Numbered from the stretch's first letter, positions 1 to 10,170 are shown. The stretch: DNA of 39,274 nt from Entoloma clypeatum (GCA_963565915.1 CAUXFO010000003.1:1-39274); one strand, 5' to 3'. A program made the numbers and translations. Notes: generated from the sequence alone by a model not told the origin.

Positions 1-192
1 TTTCGGGAGTCGGGGCGACGGGGAGGTTGGACAGCGAATGAAGTCAGATATTCATCTGGCGATGAAGGAGGTCGGCAAGGGAAGTTTCGAGGGCATGGAT
101 TTGGTCTCTCATGGAGAGCGCTTCGTTCATAAGGGTGGCGATGGCGGGGTTGATGTCGGTAGTGGAGGTGGAGTAACGATGGTGTTTGACAT
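1..192 (-). pseudogene. gag 5' end of a further Ty3/Gypsy element (runs off the window)
   Basis: Reading the minus strand from an ATG at 192, the first codons give MSNTIVT and then leave frame. The adjacent frame reads a gag-like N-terminus (DINPAIATLMNEALSMRDQ, then a leucine-rich coiled segment) down to about position 35, where it stops. This looks like the start of a Ty3/Gypsy gag with a small frameshift, preceded by a short leader. It lies directly downstream of the chromodomain end of element A1 with no LTR between, so two different elements are joined here. Only about 50 residues are visible and the family is not identifiable. Confidence 0.5.
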
Positions 193-326
193 GGCGGCGA
201 GGATGGTTGAGAGATAAAAGAAGAATGGGGTGGCTATATTGGGCAGGAAAAGACTAGAGTGGGAAACTCGGTGTGTGGTTGACTGATGAAATCGATACTG
301 CCATGGGTTTCGAGAACTGTCCTTTT

Positions 327-1732
327 ATCATGGGCGAGATGGGTTCTGCCGATGGAAATCACGGATCAAATCTTCAGCGTTCTGAACATTAGCTCGAGGT
401 TCCCATGTGTTCTCTTCTGGCCATATCCTTCCTACTGGACGAGGTACTGGATCTTTCCTTGGAACTTTTGAGAGTCTAGGATTGTGGACACATGGTACTC
501 TTCTTGTCCTTCGACGATGATCGGATCAGGGGCTGGTTTCTTCTTTTGGATGGCGTACTTCGGGGTTTCATAAGGTGACAACAGGGTCTCGTTGAACACA
601 GGGTGAATCATTTTCCAAGTCTTTGGAAGATCAAGAAGATACGCGCTAGCCCTTTCTTCTCTAGGACTTTGAATGGTCCATGTCGGAGTGCGTCGAGTTT
701 CTTCGAGGGACGATTAGTCCTGATGTTAGTCCCTTCAGCCACACCTTGTCTCCGATGCCATAGTTCTGAGACGGACTCCATTGTGTATCAACTGTCTTCT
801 TCATCTGGTCCTGTGCTTGTTTTAGTGCTGCATTGGCTTCTTCTCATGCCTGTTTGAGTTTTTTCAAGAAAGTCGTTGGCAGCCGGATTGGTGTCTTCCA
901 ACACAAGTTCTCTCTTCCAAGGGTGTAAGCCATAGTTGAGATAGAATGGTGTGTGCTTCGTCGTCTGATGTTCTTTGTCATTGTACTGGAATTCAGCGAT
1001 TGCGATCCATTCAAGCCCAATCGTCTTGCAGATGGTTAACGAAGTTTCGTAAGAACACTTCTGTTTCCTGATGCGATCGTTCGGCCTGTCCATCAGTCTG
1101 TGGATGGTATGCGGTGGACAGGTTCCTTTTGATTCCTAGCATGCGGCAAAGTATCTCATGAACTTCGCGGCAAACTGTGGCCCTCTGTCACTGATGATCT
1201 TCTTGGGGATCCTGTGAAGCTTACATATTTGATCCCGATAGATCTTGGCTAATCCTTCAGCCGATAATTCCACGGTTGTCGGAATGAGATGGAGCATCTT
1301 CGAATGTCTGTCCGTGATGACCAGAATCACATTCTTTCCATCGGACTCTGGTATCGGTCCCACGACGTCAATCCCTATGTCTTCCCATGGATGACTTGGT
1401 GCTGCATGGGGATGTAGCGGAGCATGCCATTTCTGTCTGTTGATCTTGTTGCGCGACAGGTGTTGCAACCCTTTACGTACAGAAAAAAAAAAAATGTACT
1501 TCTTCACATCATGCAGGATGGTAGGCCACCAGTAGGTGCGAGTGAGGAGTTCGTGTGTTCGATACTGTCCTGGATGTCCAGCCACTGGTGCATCATGTGA
1601 CTCAAACATCAGTTCTTGACGCAGTTGTGGGTCCGGTGGAACATAGACTCGTTCTCCTGCATATGTGATGCCATTTTCTTGTTGATACCAATGAGGATTC
1701 TTTTTTAGACCCTGGGCTACTTCTGTCTCCAT
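327..1732 (-). pseudogene. A1 integrase and chromodomain
   Basis: Remnant of the integrase that would insert cDNA into the genome. The H2C2 region reads HDAPVAGHPGQYRTHELL but loses its cysteines at a run of A/T near 1487-1495, where the frame slips. The DDE core is recognisable as WEDIGIDVVGPIPESDGKN, then IISDRGPQFAAKFM, then past a frame change FQYNDKEHQTTKHTPFYLNYG. From about 540 a chromodomain follows: [14 protein letters not shown], then YLVQ, a TAG where tryptophan is expected, and EGYG, with a further frameshift before [16 protein letters not shown] and a stop near 327. A chromodomain marks the element as a chromovirus that would target modified chromatin. Confidence 0.85.
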
Positions 1733-1820
1733 GCGGTTTGAACCCTTGATACGTGCGATCCACGGATTTTCGATGGTTGTGACATTTCCAATCTTGATGG
1801 AATCAGATGTTTCACCCCCT

Positions 1821-3245
1821 TCAAGAATTGTTCCTCCGTGAACATCTCCATTTGTACCACATCTTCTGATTCCAATTGTTCAAGAATAGTCCCTCCTTGA
1901 GCATTTGGTCACTGTCTTGCGATTCGAGTTCCGTTTCATACCAGGGTAAGTGCGACAAGATGTCCGCTTTTGCATTTGTCTTGCCAGGCACATGCCATAA
2001 TTTGAAGTCATAATCTTGTAACTTCATCTTCCAGCGCCTTTGTCATTGATTTAGGTCCTGAGGACGGCGGAAATACTCCAGGTTCTTGTGATCAGTTAAG
2101 ATCTCAAAGCGTTCCCTGGCCTCGAGTAGATAGTGTCTCCAATCTTTCAGTGCTTCCATGACTGCCAAAAGCTCTTTGTCGTATATCTCGTAATTTTGTT
2201 CGGCCGCGGACATGGTCCGCGACAAGAACACGATAGGATGCCATTTGTCGTCCTGTTTTTGAGAGAGTACCGCCCCAATTGCATAGCCCGATGCATTGGT
2301 TTCGACCCTGAACTGTTCATCTGGTTTTGGTAATGCCAAGACTGGTGCCGATGTGATCGCCTGTATGAGACCTTCAAATGCCTTTTGTTCTGTTGGTCCC
2401 CAAGTAAACGCAGTGCCACCTGTGAGCGCGGTAAGTGGTTTCGCGATGTTTGAGTATCCTTCAATGAAGCGTCGGTAGAAGTTGGCAAACCCAAGGAACT
2501 TCTGGACTTCCTTTTTTGATGTGGGTGCTCGCCAGTTTCGGATTGTGTCCACCTTCTCGGTTTCCATCTCAACATGTCCTTCACCAATGACATATCCCAA
2601 TATGGGACACTTTGTTACTTCCCAGAAACACTTTTTCTCCTTTAGGAACAAGTCATTGTCCGATAGGATCTGCAGAATTTCTTCGGTGTTTCGCGCAAGT
2701 TCTTCCTTGGTTTTACCAATAACCACAATGTCATCCATGTAGATCACACAGATGCGTCAGCAGATCTGGTCCCGGAATAGACTAGCCATCATCCGAGAGA
2801 ACGTTCCCGGGGAGTTGCAAAGGCTGAAAAACATGACCAATGGTTCGAACAATCCTCGACTGGTGAGGAAGGCGGCTTTCCATTCATCGCCTTCCTTAAT
2901 CCGGACATTGTTGTAACCCCACATGATGTCCATCTTATTGAAGTAGACTGCATCTTTCAGCACGTCCAAGAGGTCGGAGATGCGCGGGAGTGGGAATTTG
3001 TCTTTGACTGTAAATTTGTTGACCATGCGGTAATCTTGTACCAATCGTTTGGAGCCATCCTTCTTGTTGATGAAAAAGCAAGGGGAAGCATAAGGGGATT
3101 TGGATGGGCGGATCTTTCCAGTTGCTAGACCCTCGTCAATGAATGCGTCCAATTCCTCTTGTTCCTTTTGTGTCATGGGATATGTATTTCCCCCTAGTTC
3201 CTTTGGTGCGTCTGGTGTAAGTTCAATACCATGGTCCCATTCCCA
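1821..3245 (-). pseudogene. A1 reverse transcriptase-RNase H
   Basis: Part of the pol polyprotein that would copy element RNA into cDNA. Visible in order: the N-terminal RT segment with WDHGIELTPDAPKELGG and KIRPSKSPYASP; motif A KMDIMWGYNNVRI; motif C VIYMDDIVVIG; the thumb [17 protein letters not shown]; then RNase H with RVETNASGYAIGAVLSQ (D to N at the usual SD position), YDKELLAV and [10 protein letters not shown]. The RT catalytic aspartates of motifs A and C are kept. The frame is broken by TGA at 2757-2759, just before YMDD, and at 2043-2045 in the RNase H. It continues to PGKTNAKADILSHLP near 1960. The protease and first part of pol are missing because the sequence starts at the chimeric junction. 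Confidence 0.88.
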
Positions 3246-3591
3246 CATGGTTGTTGTATGCAAATTCAGCCATCGGAAGCCATTCGTCCCAATCGTCTTG
3301 ACGTTCATTGACGAATAGGCAAAGATATTGTTCCAATCCTTGATTGACCCGCTCCGTCTGTCTGTCCGACTGCGGATGGTAGGCTGTCGAGGCAGCAACC
3401 TTAATGCCAAGCAGCCTGTATAGTTCGCATGTGAACTTGGCGACAAACTGTGGTCCGCGGTTGGAGACAATGGCCTCTGGTAGTCCGTGGAGTTTCCAGA
3501 CATTTTGAATATAGGAGCATGCAGTTCCGAGTGCGGAGATGTCGGAGTGTGTCGGGATGAAGTGTCCCCACTTCCCTACTGAGTCCACTAC
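3246..3591 (-). pseudogene. Element B integrase, distal part
   Basis: Catalytic core of the B integrase downstream of the solo LTR insertion. It reads DSVGKWGHFIPTHSDISALG, then HGLPEAIVSNRGPQFVAKF (the second catalytic aspartate position is N in SNRGPQF, normally SDRGPQF), then AYHPQSDRQTERVNQGLEQYL with the catalytic E, and EFAYNNH. It continues exactly where the upstream part (ending AIMVVV at about 3965) leaves off once the LTR and one copy of ACTAC are removed. It stops at a chimeric junction near 3246 with A1 RT, so the integrase C-terminus is lost. Confidence 0.85.
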
Positions 3592-3962
3592 TGTTACGGA
3601 CTCTACGGTATGAGGACCACGTCATATCTTTTACTTATCGGCCCGACTTGGCGCCCTCTTACGAACTCACTATGTCTAATATCTACTTTCGCAACCTTCG
3701 ATTCCCAGTCTGACTCATTACATTACTTCGTCATCCCCTTTAGTATACTTCGCTCCCGCGCTGACTCGCTTTCCGCAGTCAGCTTACTCACTGTACATAG
3801 CCTTCCGCAGTACTGACTCATCCGCTACCACCTATAGTCAGTACCTATATAAACCTCTTGTACTGTAGTAGATTCCTTAGATTTAGCAATCACTTTGCTC
3901 TTCGCCTTTCCACTTTCCTGCATACTCTGCCCGAACCTTGGAATGGTTTGTTAAGCATAACA
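3592..3962 (+). repeat. Solo LTR of the A family inserted in element B integrase
   Basis: A 371-bp LTR with TGTTA...TAACA ends, flanked by a perfect 5-bp target duplication ACTAC (3587-3591 and 3963-3967). Removing it with one ACTAC rejoins the integrase codons of element B in frame. Its reverse complement matches the A2 5' LTR at 28575-28871, including the segments CATTCCAAGG/CGTTCCAAGG and GTACTGCGGAAGGCTATGTA. On the plus strand it has TATAAA at 3848-3853, and 31 nt further the sequence AGATTTAGCAA at 3879, equivalent to the mapped start of the A2 LTR. Two TGACTCA sites lie at 3711-3717 and 3814-3820. A solo LTR implies insertion of a full element followed by LTR-LTR recombination. Confidence 0.93.
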
Positions 3963-6823
3963 ACTACCACCATGATAGCGTCGTAGCCATGGGCTTCTGG
4001 TAGTTCAGTAATGAAGTCAACACTGGTTACTTGCCATCGCTCCGTAGGGACTGGTAGTGGATTGAGCTCTCCGGAGGGCGGAGTATGTCGGACCTTGGTG
4101 CGGAGGCATGGGTCGCATGTCTTGCAGTATTGACCTATTAAATGAGACATGTGTGGCCACCAGTAATTGCGCAACACCAGTTCCAGGGTTTTCCACCATC
4201 CCGGATGTCCGGCCACCGGAGTGTCGTGGTGTTGTGTGAGGATCTGATGACGCAGTTGGGGATTGTTAGGAACATAGATACGATCCCTGAAGTAGAGCAA
4301 ACCTTCCGCTTGCCTCCACTCCGCACTTCGGACGGACCCCGCTCCGACGGTCGGAAGGGCTTTGACAACCTCCGCCACACTATCCTCCAGTAGCCCCTCT
4401 CGCATTCCCTGTCGGATCTTGCGGAGGACGTTGCGTTCTTCCCCTTGAACAGTTACCCCACGCATTGCTCGCACTGCAAACAATTCTGGTCGAAGAAGGA
4501 TGATGTTTTCGTTGTCCCGCGATCCGTCTCCATGGTCCGCTCGTCGGGACAAAGCATCGGACTTGCCCATTGACTTTCCAGGTCGATGGTGCATTTTGAA
4601 ATCGAAATGAGCGAGGTATAAGGACCATCTAGCTTGTCGTCGATTTAGTTTTTGAGCTGTCATGAAGTACTCAAGATTTTTGTGGTCCGTCCAAATCTCC
4701 ACTGTCTTCTCCGCTCCTTCAAGGAAGTGCCTCCACTCCTCTAATGCGCGGACCACCACCAACATCTCCTTGTCGTAGATCTCGTAGTTGCATTCCACCG
4801 GACTAAGGCTTTTGGAATAGAATGCGACAGGGTGCCACTTACCATCCTCTGTTGGTTGGGACAGTACTGCTCCAGTTGCAAAGTCCGAGCTATCCGCTTC
4901 TACCCGCCACTCCTTTCGATGATCAGCTAAGACCAGGATCAGAGCGGATGTAATCCTCCGCTTCAATTCCGCAAATGTGGACATTTCTCCCTTCTTCCAA
5001 GACCAGAGGTGCCCCTTCTTCGTGAGCTCGAAGAGAGGGCGCGCGATGTCCAAAAACCCTTCAATAAAACGGCGATAGAAATTAGTGAATCCCAGAAATG
5101 ACTGTACTTCTCAGACGTTTGTCAGAGCGGGCCACTCCACGACCCCTGCTACCTTCACCAGATCCATCTCTATGTGTCCTTGTTCAATAATAAGGCCTAA
5201 GTATTCAATGCATGTTTGCTCGAACTCGCATTTCTCTGGTTTTAGATAGAGTTTGTGTTCGCGAAGTCGTTCCAGTACAATCTGTGTGACCCTCCGATGT
5301 TCCGCAAGGGTCTCCGTGAAGATGAGTATATCGTCAAGGTAAACACAAACTACACCTTCAGTGATAAGGTCCTGAAAGATTTCGTTCATCTTAGTCTGGA
5401 ATGTGGATGGACTATTAGTGAGGCCGAAGAACATCACCAATGGTTCATAGAGTCCACGATTGGTCCGAAAAGCGGCCTTCCACTCGTCTCCGGGTTTTAT
5501 CCGTACATTGTTGTAACCCCAGCAGATGTTGAGTTTGGTGAAGTATTGAGCGCGTTGAAGTTTATTGATCAGTTCGGATATGAGCGGAAGCGGATACTTG
5601 TTTTTGATAGTTTTGGAATTGAGTGACTGGTAGTCTTGTACAAGACGAAGGGAGCCATTCTTTTTCTTGATATAGAACACCGGAGATGCCATCAGAGACT
5701 TGGAAGGGCAGATCCGACCAGTTGCAAGGTTTTCCTCCAAAAATGCGTCGAGTTCTTTCTGTTTGTTTGGGGCGAGCGGATATACCTTACAACCCGCCGG
5801 AGAGGCGTCCGGAGCAAGTTCGATGGCGTGGTCCCACATTTGCTCTTCCAGTAAGGTGTCGAAAGAGGTCTTTGAGAATACGTCTTCGAAATCAAACAAG
5901 TGGTCTGGTACGGAGTCGCAGAAAGATTTGGGTTTTTGGTTACTGAGGAAGGCCTCCGATAGACGTTGCGAGATATTGGATGAAGCGCGGATGAACTCCG
6001 CCTCCATGGGTACTGTTCCAACAAAAAGGCGATCTCCCTCCTCAAACTCATCCTCTTCCTCATCGTCTTCCACTAACTCCTCTGCTTCCTCTCCTTCTGT
6101 GACATCCTCCACCCATGGGCCACGCGGAGCCTCCTCTGCTAAACCGGACATCGGAGTGGAACCCATCCGACAGGCTCAGATGTGGACTTGTTCGAACTTC
6201 CGCTCCTTCCGCTCTTGGGCTGCCTCCTGTTGGCATGTCCGACATCGTGCAGGACACTGGCTCATCTTCACTTCCCCTGAAGCCCAATCTACCTCGGGGT
6301 TGTGTTCTTTGAGCCAAGTGAAGCCTAACACGATTTCTTGTTTTCCCAAACTTGTGACTGCAAGCTGGGTCCGCTCCGAGTGATCCCAATAATGGAGCAC
6401 TACATCCAACACCTCCGTTATTGCTCCGGCCTCGTTCGGAGTTCCGTTGATGTTGTATACCGGAATTGCGCGTTGTAGTTTTCGAGTAGAGAGTTGGTGT
6501 TTCTCAACCAGAGTACATTCAATAAACGATCCTGTTGCCCCACTGTCAAGTAAGGCCTTTTGTGATAGTATGTCTTTAGTGTCAGTAGTTTCAAGAACTA
6601 TGTCTAGTTCGAGGGAATTGTCGGAGTGAGTGGCTGTGGCGAGAACATATTGTTTTGGAAGCCGACGCTCCCACTTAGAGAAGCGGATGCGGATAGGGTT
6701 TGCGGAGTTGGGTGCGACTATAGGATCATTTGCAGGCTTAGAGATGGAGGGTATAGGATCATATTGTTCCATAAATAAGGCAGCATAATGATTTTTAGTA
6801 GACAACAAGGGCGCACTGTTCAC
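3963..6823 (-). pseudogene. Element B protease-RT-RNase H-integrase (proximal pol)
   Basis: Pol polyprotein of element B. The protease shows ALLDSGATGSFIE with the catalytic DSG, and then VLGFTWLKEHNPEVDW. After an in-frame TGA (6176-6178) comes an acidic spacer, then RT with NLATGRICPSKS, motif A as KLNICWGYNNVRI and motif C as VCVYLDDILIF. In motif A the catalytic aspartate is N (codon 5528-5530). A second TGA (5111-5113) falls just before [18 protein letters not shown]. RNase H ([34 protein letters not shown]) and the integrase H2C2 finger ([18 protein letters not shown]) and first aspartate ([10 protein letters not shown]) follow. The gag stop TGA at 6822-6820 overlaps the pol frame in the -1 register, as in many Ty3 elements. 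Confidence 0.88.
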
Positions 6824-7582
6824 TCATTGTGAGAAGGAAAATCCTCCTGTCCTCCCTCCGACTCCGCAGACTCCGTGGGTGGAACGGAGTTGTCTTCCAC
6901 TGCGTCCTTGACCATGAGTTGTTCCATAATAAACTCGTCCTGCTCCTCCATTGTCATGAAGCGAACGTTGAAGCGAAGGGGGCATTCACGACTAAAGTGA
7001 CCTCTTTTGTTACATCTGAAGCATGCATTGGCATTCTTGCCTTTGACACATGAAGTATCAATGTCCATTGCATTAGGGTCCCTTGTTGGCGGGGCGGATG
7101 CGGATGTGAGCGGAGCTGGACACGGAGTGAATGGAATGTAGGGGCGAGGGAATACTGAGGTGCCAGGTACTCTTGGTCCAACAACGTTGCGGAAGGTGGA
7201 TGTGTGGGTCGGAGCAGTGGCTTTGAAGGCTTTGTTGGCAATCCTATTGTCGTCGTTGACTTGTGCTGCAGAGTACCACTCATCGGGGTTGTCATCCACA
7301 GGCCATCCATGGGTCAGGGTGGCAATCTCGTTCTGAATGTCGGAACGGAGACCATGGCGGAATTTGAGTACTATATTGGTATCCTCCTGATAGCCTGCTT
7401 TGTCAATGTAGTCTTTGAACTCGTCAATATAGGTCTGGACATCCCGTTGACCTTGATAATAGGATTCTCCTTTGAGGATCAGTCTCGCGTCCTGCTCCTC
7501 ATTCTTCAGAGTGAAATCCATTGTAAAGACTGCGTGGAAGTCCACCCAAGTCCGATAAGGCGGAGCACTGGTCCTCCGCTCC
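6820..7582 (-). pseudogene. Element B gag, C-terminal part
   Basis: Distal half of the B gag (capsid/nucleocapsid) below the hAT-like insertion. It reads WVDFHAVFTMDFTLKNEEQD, then a retrotransposon gag helical segment YIDEFKDYIDKAGYQEDTN with LKFRHGL, a proline-rich spacer, and one CCHC zinc knuckle, CFRCNKRGHFSREC. It ends SHNE and a TGA at 6822-6820. The open frame joins the upstream gag part directly when the 859-bp insertion and one TCCGCTCC copy are removed. The knuckle would bind element RNA during packaging. Confidence 0.85.
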
Positions 7583-8441
7583 TAGTGGTGGACAAGGGTA
7601 CACAAAACCCTCAGGGTTTTGGTGAAGGGTAAGGGAGGGTAAGGGTGAGGGTCAGAATTTCTTACCCTCCGAAAGCCCGCACCGTTCGGATGGGTTTGGA
7701 GGGTCACATGATGTTTGGTTGAGCCAAACAATCAACAATCAACAAGTTGAAGTTGAAGTTGATAGTTTTATCCCCCCTACTCACGCCCAACGGCCCCCCG
7801 TCGTGCATAACGGCCCCCCTTTGCGCCCAATGGCATCCACTCGTGCCCAATGGCCCCCACTCATGTCGACTCATGCCGACTTGTGTCAACTCATGCCCAA
7901 TGGCGTCCAACAGCCCCCCTCCATGCCCAACGGTCCCCTGTCGTGCCTAACGACCCCCCTTCGCGCCCAACGGCCCCCCTTCGTGCCCAATGGCCCCACT
8001 CATGCCCTCTTGCCTAATGGCCCTCACCATTCCCCACCCTCCCATACTCGCCCACTGCCACCACCTACCCGTCCGCCAAATGGCGTGGGAGGCGAAGGCA
8101 GTGGCTAGAGAAGGGGAGGTGGGCTGGGAGGTCCACGACAGGGTGGGTGTAGTACGTGAGAGCACTGGGACGCGACGCGACACGCGCATGAGGAGCGAGG
8201 AGGGTCGCATGTGCACCCCCACAAGGTCCGTGATGGCGCGCGGCGCGCAGACAGGCTGCGTAGCACCAAGGGTGTCTACCCTTGTGTGCTGTCCCATGGG
8301 TATTCTGTACCCCCGCATACCCTCGAAAGCCCTCACCCGTAGGTGAGGGTTTTCCTTACCCTTGACAAGGGGGTACAGTTTTTCGAGGGTAGGGGTACGG
8401 GTACGGATTTTTTACCCGCGGGTTACCCCTGTCCATCACTA
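7583..8441. mobile_element. hAT-like non-autonomous DNA transposon (MITE-type)
   Basis: An 859-bp insertion in the B gag. It begins TAGTGGTGGACAAGGGTA and its other end, reverse complemented, begins TAGTGATGGACAGGGGTA (16 of 18 matches), flanked by a perfect 8-bp duplication TCCGCTCC (7575-7582, 8442-8449). An 8-bp duplication with TIRs starting TAGNG is typical of hAT elements. Removing it with one duplication restores the gag frame (CIIRQER then TSAPPYRTW). No transposase is encoded. Subterminal regions are full of GGGT/ACCC-type short repeats, which in hAT elements are often transposase-binding sites. The centre contains a C-rich minisatellite. Confidence 0.88.
7789..8010 (+). repeat. Degenerate C-rich minisatellite inside the hAT-like element
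   Basis: Roughly 220 bp of imperfect tandem repeats with a core like TGCCCAAYGGCCCCCCT, spaced about 18-25 bp, interspersed with CTCATG and CGACTCATG variants. The best copies lie at about 7785-7830 and 7920-8000. It has no convincing open reading frame of its own. It appears to be an expansion within the transposon interior. Confidence 0.75.
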
Positions 8442-8931
8442 TCCGCTCCTGTCGGATAATGCAATCTGCAAAGCGTGCTGCGCGTCCACTCTTCATGAAA
8501 GATAAGGCCCAATAAATTTTAGCGTGGTCGTCTGCGAACTGTTCCGGAGCCAGCCCCATAAACAATTCACAGGAGTTTAGAAAGGTCCAGCCATTTGTGC
8601 GTGATCTGTCGAAGTCTGATGGATTGGCGGGTTTTGCTCAACGCACGCCCAGATTGGCCGGAGTGAGCGGAGCAGGTAGAGGTGCAGGTGCGGGAGCAGG
8701 TGGGATAGGTGGCGGAGCTGGGGCAGGAATTGCGTTGAAGGCGAGGAGGAGTTGGTCAAGTTGAGTAGAGATATCAGCGAGAGTTTGACGTTGTTCCTGG
8801 AACTCGTGCTCGAGCTGTTCAAGGCGATTGGGGTCGTCCATTACTATGCGCGGAGCAGAATCACCAGTTACGGAGAGGTAATTAGAAGAACTGGAAGGGG
8901 TGTGAGATGTATCGGAGTCGGACGCGGACAA
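8442..8931 (-). pseudogene. Element B gag, N-terminal part
   Basis: Starts at ATG 8931 with MSASDSDTSHTPSSSSNYLS, followed by a coiled coil (RLEQLEHEFQEQRQTLADI) and a Pro/Ala-rich spacer. An in-frame TGA (8638-8640) follows, then NPSDFDRSRTNGWTFLNSC and ELFMGLAPEQFADDHAKIYW, the retrotransposon gag capsid core. It is interrupted at 8441/8442 by the hAT-like insertion. It lies about 60 bp downstream of the LTR and primer-binding site, as expected for a 5'-proximal gag. Confidence 0.85.
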
Positions 8932-8990
8932 AGCTACTCCGAAGCACAGAATCGTGACAACGATGCAATCGGACCCGGTCCAATTAGATG

Positions 8991-9000
8991 AGAACTTTCT
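8991..9000 (-). other. Element B self-priming primer-binding site
   Basis: Two nucleotides inside the LTR end, the minus strand reads AGAAAGTTCT. This is the exact complement of AGAACTTTCT at the predicted RNA start inside the B LTR (9130 downward), 32 nt after TATTTAT. This matches the Tf1-type arrangement, in which the 5' end of the element RNA folds back to prime reverse transcription. The 2-nt spacer is the same as in elements A2, C and D. Confidence 0.75.
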
Positions 9001-9002
9001 AC

Positions 9003-9339
9003 TGTAAGGGCAACCTTACAATCCAAGACTCGAACTCAGATACTTGCAAGGGAGATCCAAAGTTTAGATTGAGCAGTCGGATAACTAATACAACACATAC
9101 CTTGCAAGGGAGATCCAAAGAGAAAGTTCTAAGGATTCCCCTGCAAGCTAGTTAGATAAATAGTAAAATGAGATGTGAAATAAAAGATAAAAAAAGACAT
9201 ATGAATGATGAGTAATGATCAGGAGTAGGGATGGGGGATGGATGGAAACAAGATGAATGATAGTACCTGCAATCCGATGTGTGGAGCAGCGGATGGGCGC
9301 GGAGTCGTCAGATGCGGAGTTGTCGGATAAGGAGTTGTC
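9003..9339 (-). repeat. Element B 5' LTR, inner part
   Basis: Inner 337 bp of the B LTR, ending at the gag side with the reverse complement of TGTAAGGGCAACC. The outer part is 16291-16393; together they make a 440-bp LTR with 13-bp perfect terminal inverted repeats TGTAAGGGCAACC...GGTTGCCCTTACA. Element C is inserted between them with a TTGTC duplication (9335-9339). An internal direct repeat, CTTGCAAGGGAGATCCAAAG, occurs at about 9049-9067 and 9102-9121. Confidence 0.88.
9121..9162 (-). promoter_or_regulatory. Element B LTR promoter and RNA start
   Basis: The minus strand has TATTTAT at 9162-9156 and, 32 nt downstream, AGAACTTTCT starting at 9130. The complement of that decamer is the primer-binding site at 8991-9000. 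A Tf1-type primer requires the transcript to start there, so the site marks the likely +1. Confidence 0.65.
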
Positions 9340-10051
9340 TGTTAAGTACGTGAAACGTCGGAGCTTCGTCGGAGTCCGTCGGAGGTCGGACGGAATACTG
9401 GGACCGGAGTGGAACTCCGGAAATGCGGAGGAACGACGAAGGGGAGGGACGTGGCTTCAACGTATGTGTTGCGCCGCCGTTGTTGGATAAGGTGTCCCAA
9501 TTTCAGGAGGTCGGAGGAGAGGTCGGAGGTGCGGAGGTTCTCGGGGAGATCTCGGTGAGGGACACGCTGACGTGGAAATGGTCGGACGACGTCGGAGTTG
9601 TGACTCGGACACAGTACTGAGCTCATCGAAGGGTAACGATGGAAGAAGAGCAATAGATGATGATGTCGTCGGTGTATTGTACCACGGCGAGAATCTCTGG
9701 CATGAAACAAGAGTAGAGGAGTGAACTTTGTTGATATTCGAACTGAGGAACTACAGGTATGGTACGAGCTTAAATATCTAAATGTGATTACTTTACGGAG
9801 ATGGTCGGAGTAGGTCCGGAGTTGTGGCGTAAGTTGCCAGCGACTGTAACGAACATTGGAGATGTCGGTTAGTGGACCATGCGGAAAAGGCGATGCATAA
9901 GTAAACGGGAATATGAATATGAAATGCATAAAGGCATGGAGTTATGAATATGAAATGCACGATGGCAATGTGCGGAGATGCGGAGGTAGCGGATGTCCGG
10001 AATGTCGGAGGACTATCGGAGTGGATCGGAGATTCGGAGACGGATATAACA
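9340..10051 (-). repeat. Element C 3' LTR
   Basis: 712 bp, TGTTA...TAACA. It differs from the 5' LTR at 9367 (C versus T), 9462 (G versus A), 9625 (A versus G) and 9709 (A versus G); each is a CpG transition. The plus strand has about 27 CGGA tetramers, many in runs such as TCGGAGGTGCGGAGG, while the minus strand has very few. This LTR lies upstream of the antisense Zn2Cys6 gene and so may drive it in reverse orientation. Confidence 0.95.
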
Positions 10052-10067
10052 GTATTCCCCTCTTAGG
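10052..10067 (-). other. Element C polypurine tract
   Basis: Immediately inside the 3' LTR the RNA-sense strand reads CCTAAGAGGGGAATAC. This is the expected plus-strand primer of an LTR retrotransposon. The same purine run, GAGGGGAATA, recurs centrally at 12752-12769. Confidence 0.85.
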
Positions 10068-10170
10068 TCTGACACCCATGGAAGACTGCGAGAAAATAAA
10101 CAAGGTCATGTGGTCTCGGTTATTTAACGGAGATGAGCGGCTGCAAGGGTTTCTTCCAGTTACCACCAAC

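Larger units (their letters stand above)
327..3245 (-). mobile_element. Ty3/Gypsy chromovirus fragment A1 (RT to chromodomain)
   Basis: This is a decayed internal piece of an A-family Ty3/Gypsy element, with sense on the minus strand. It begins abruptly inside RT at about 3245, fused to the integrase of element B, and runs through RT, RNase H, integrase and a chromodomain that ends at a stop near 327. No LTR is visible at either end. The RT is closely related to that of A2 at 16394-17229. The overlapping segment looks about 80% identical by eye, so they are separate copies. In-frame TGA codons (2757-2759, 2043-2045) and frameshifts make it non-functional. Confidence 0.85.

Noticed and set aside
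3610..3816. 68-codon plus-strand frame between the two integrase parts
   Set aside because: It lies wholly within the solo LTR and has no conserved feature.
7620..7660. Telomere-like GGGTAAGGG repeats
   Set aside because: They are irregular, lie in the subterminal part of the hAT-like element and do not form TTAGGG arrays.
9342..9929. 195-codon minus-strand open frame in the element C LTR, repeated at 15576-16163
   Set aside because: Both copies are simply the two LTRs. The frame crosses the predicted TATA box and RNA start, and the protein is low in recognisable features. The lack of stops is explained by composition.
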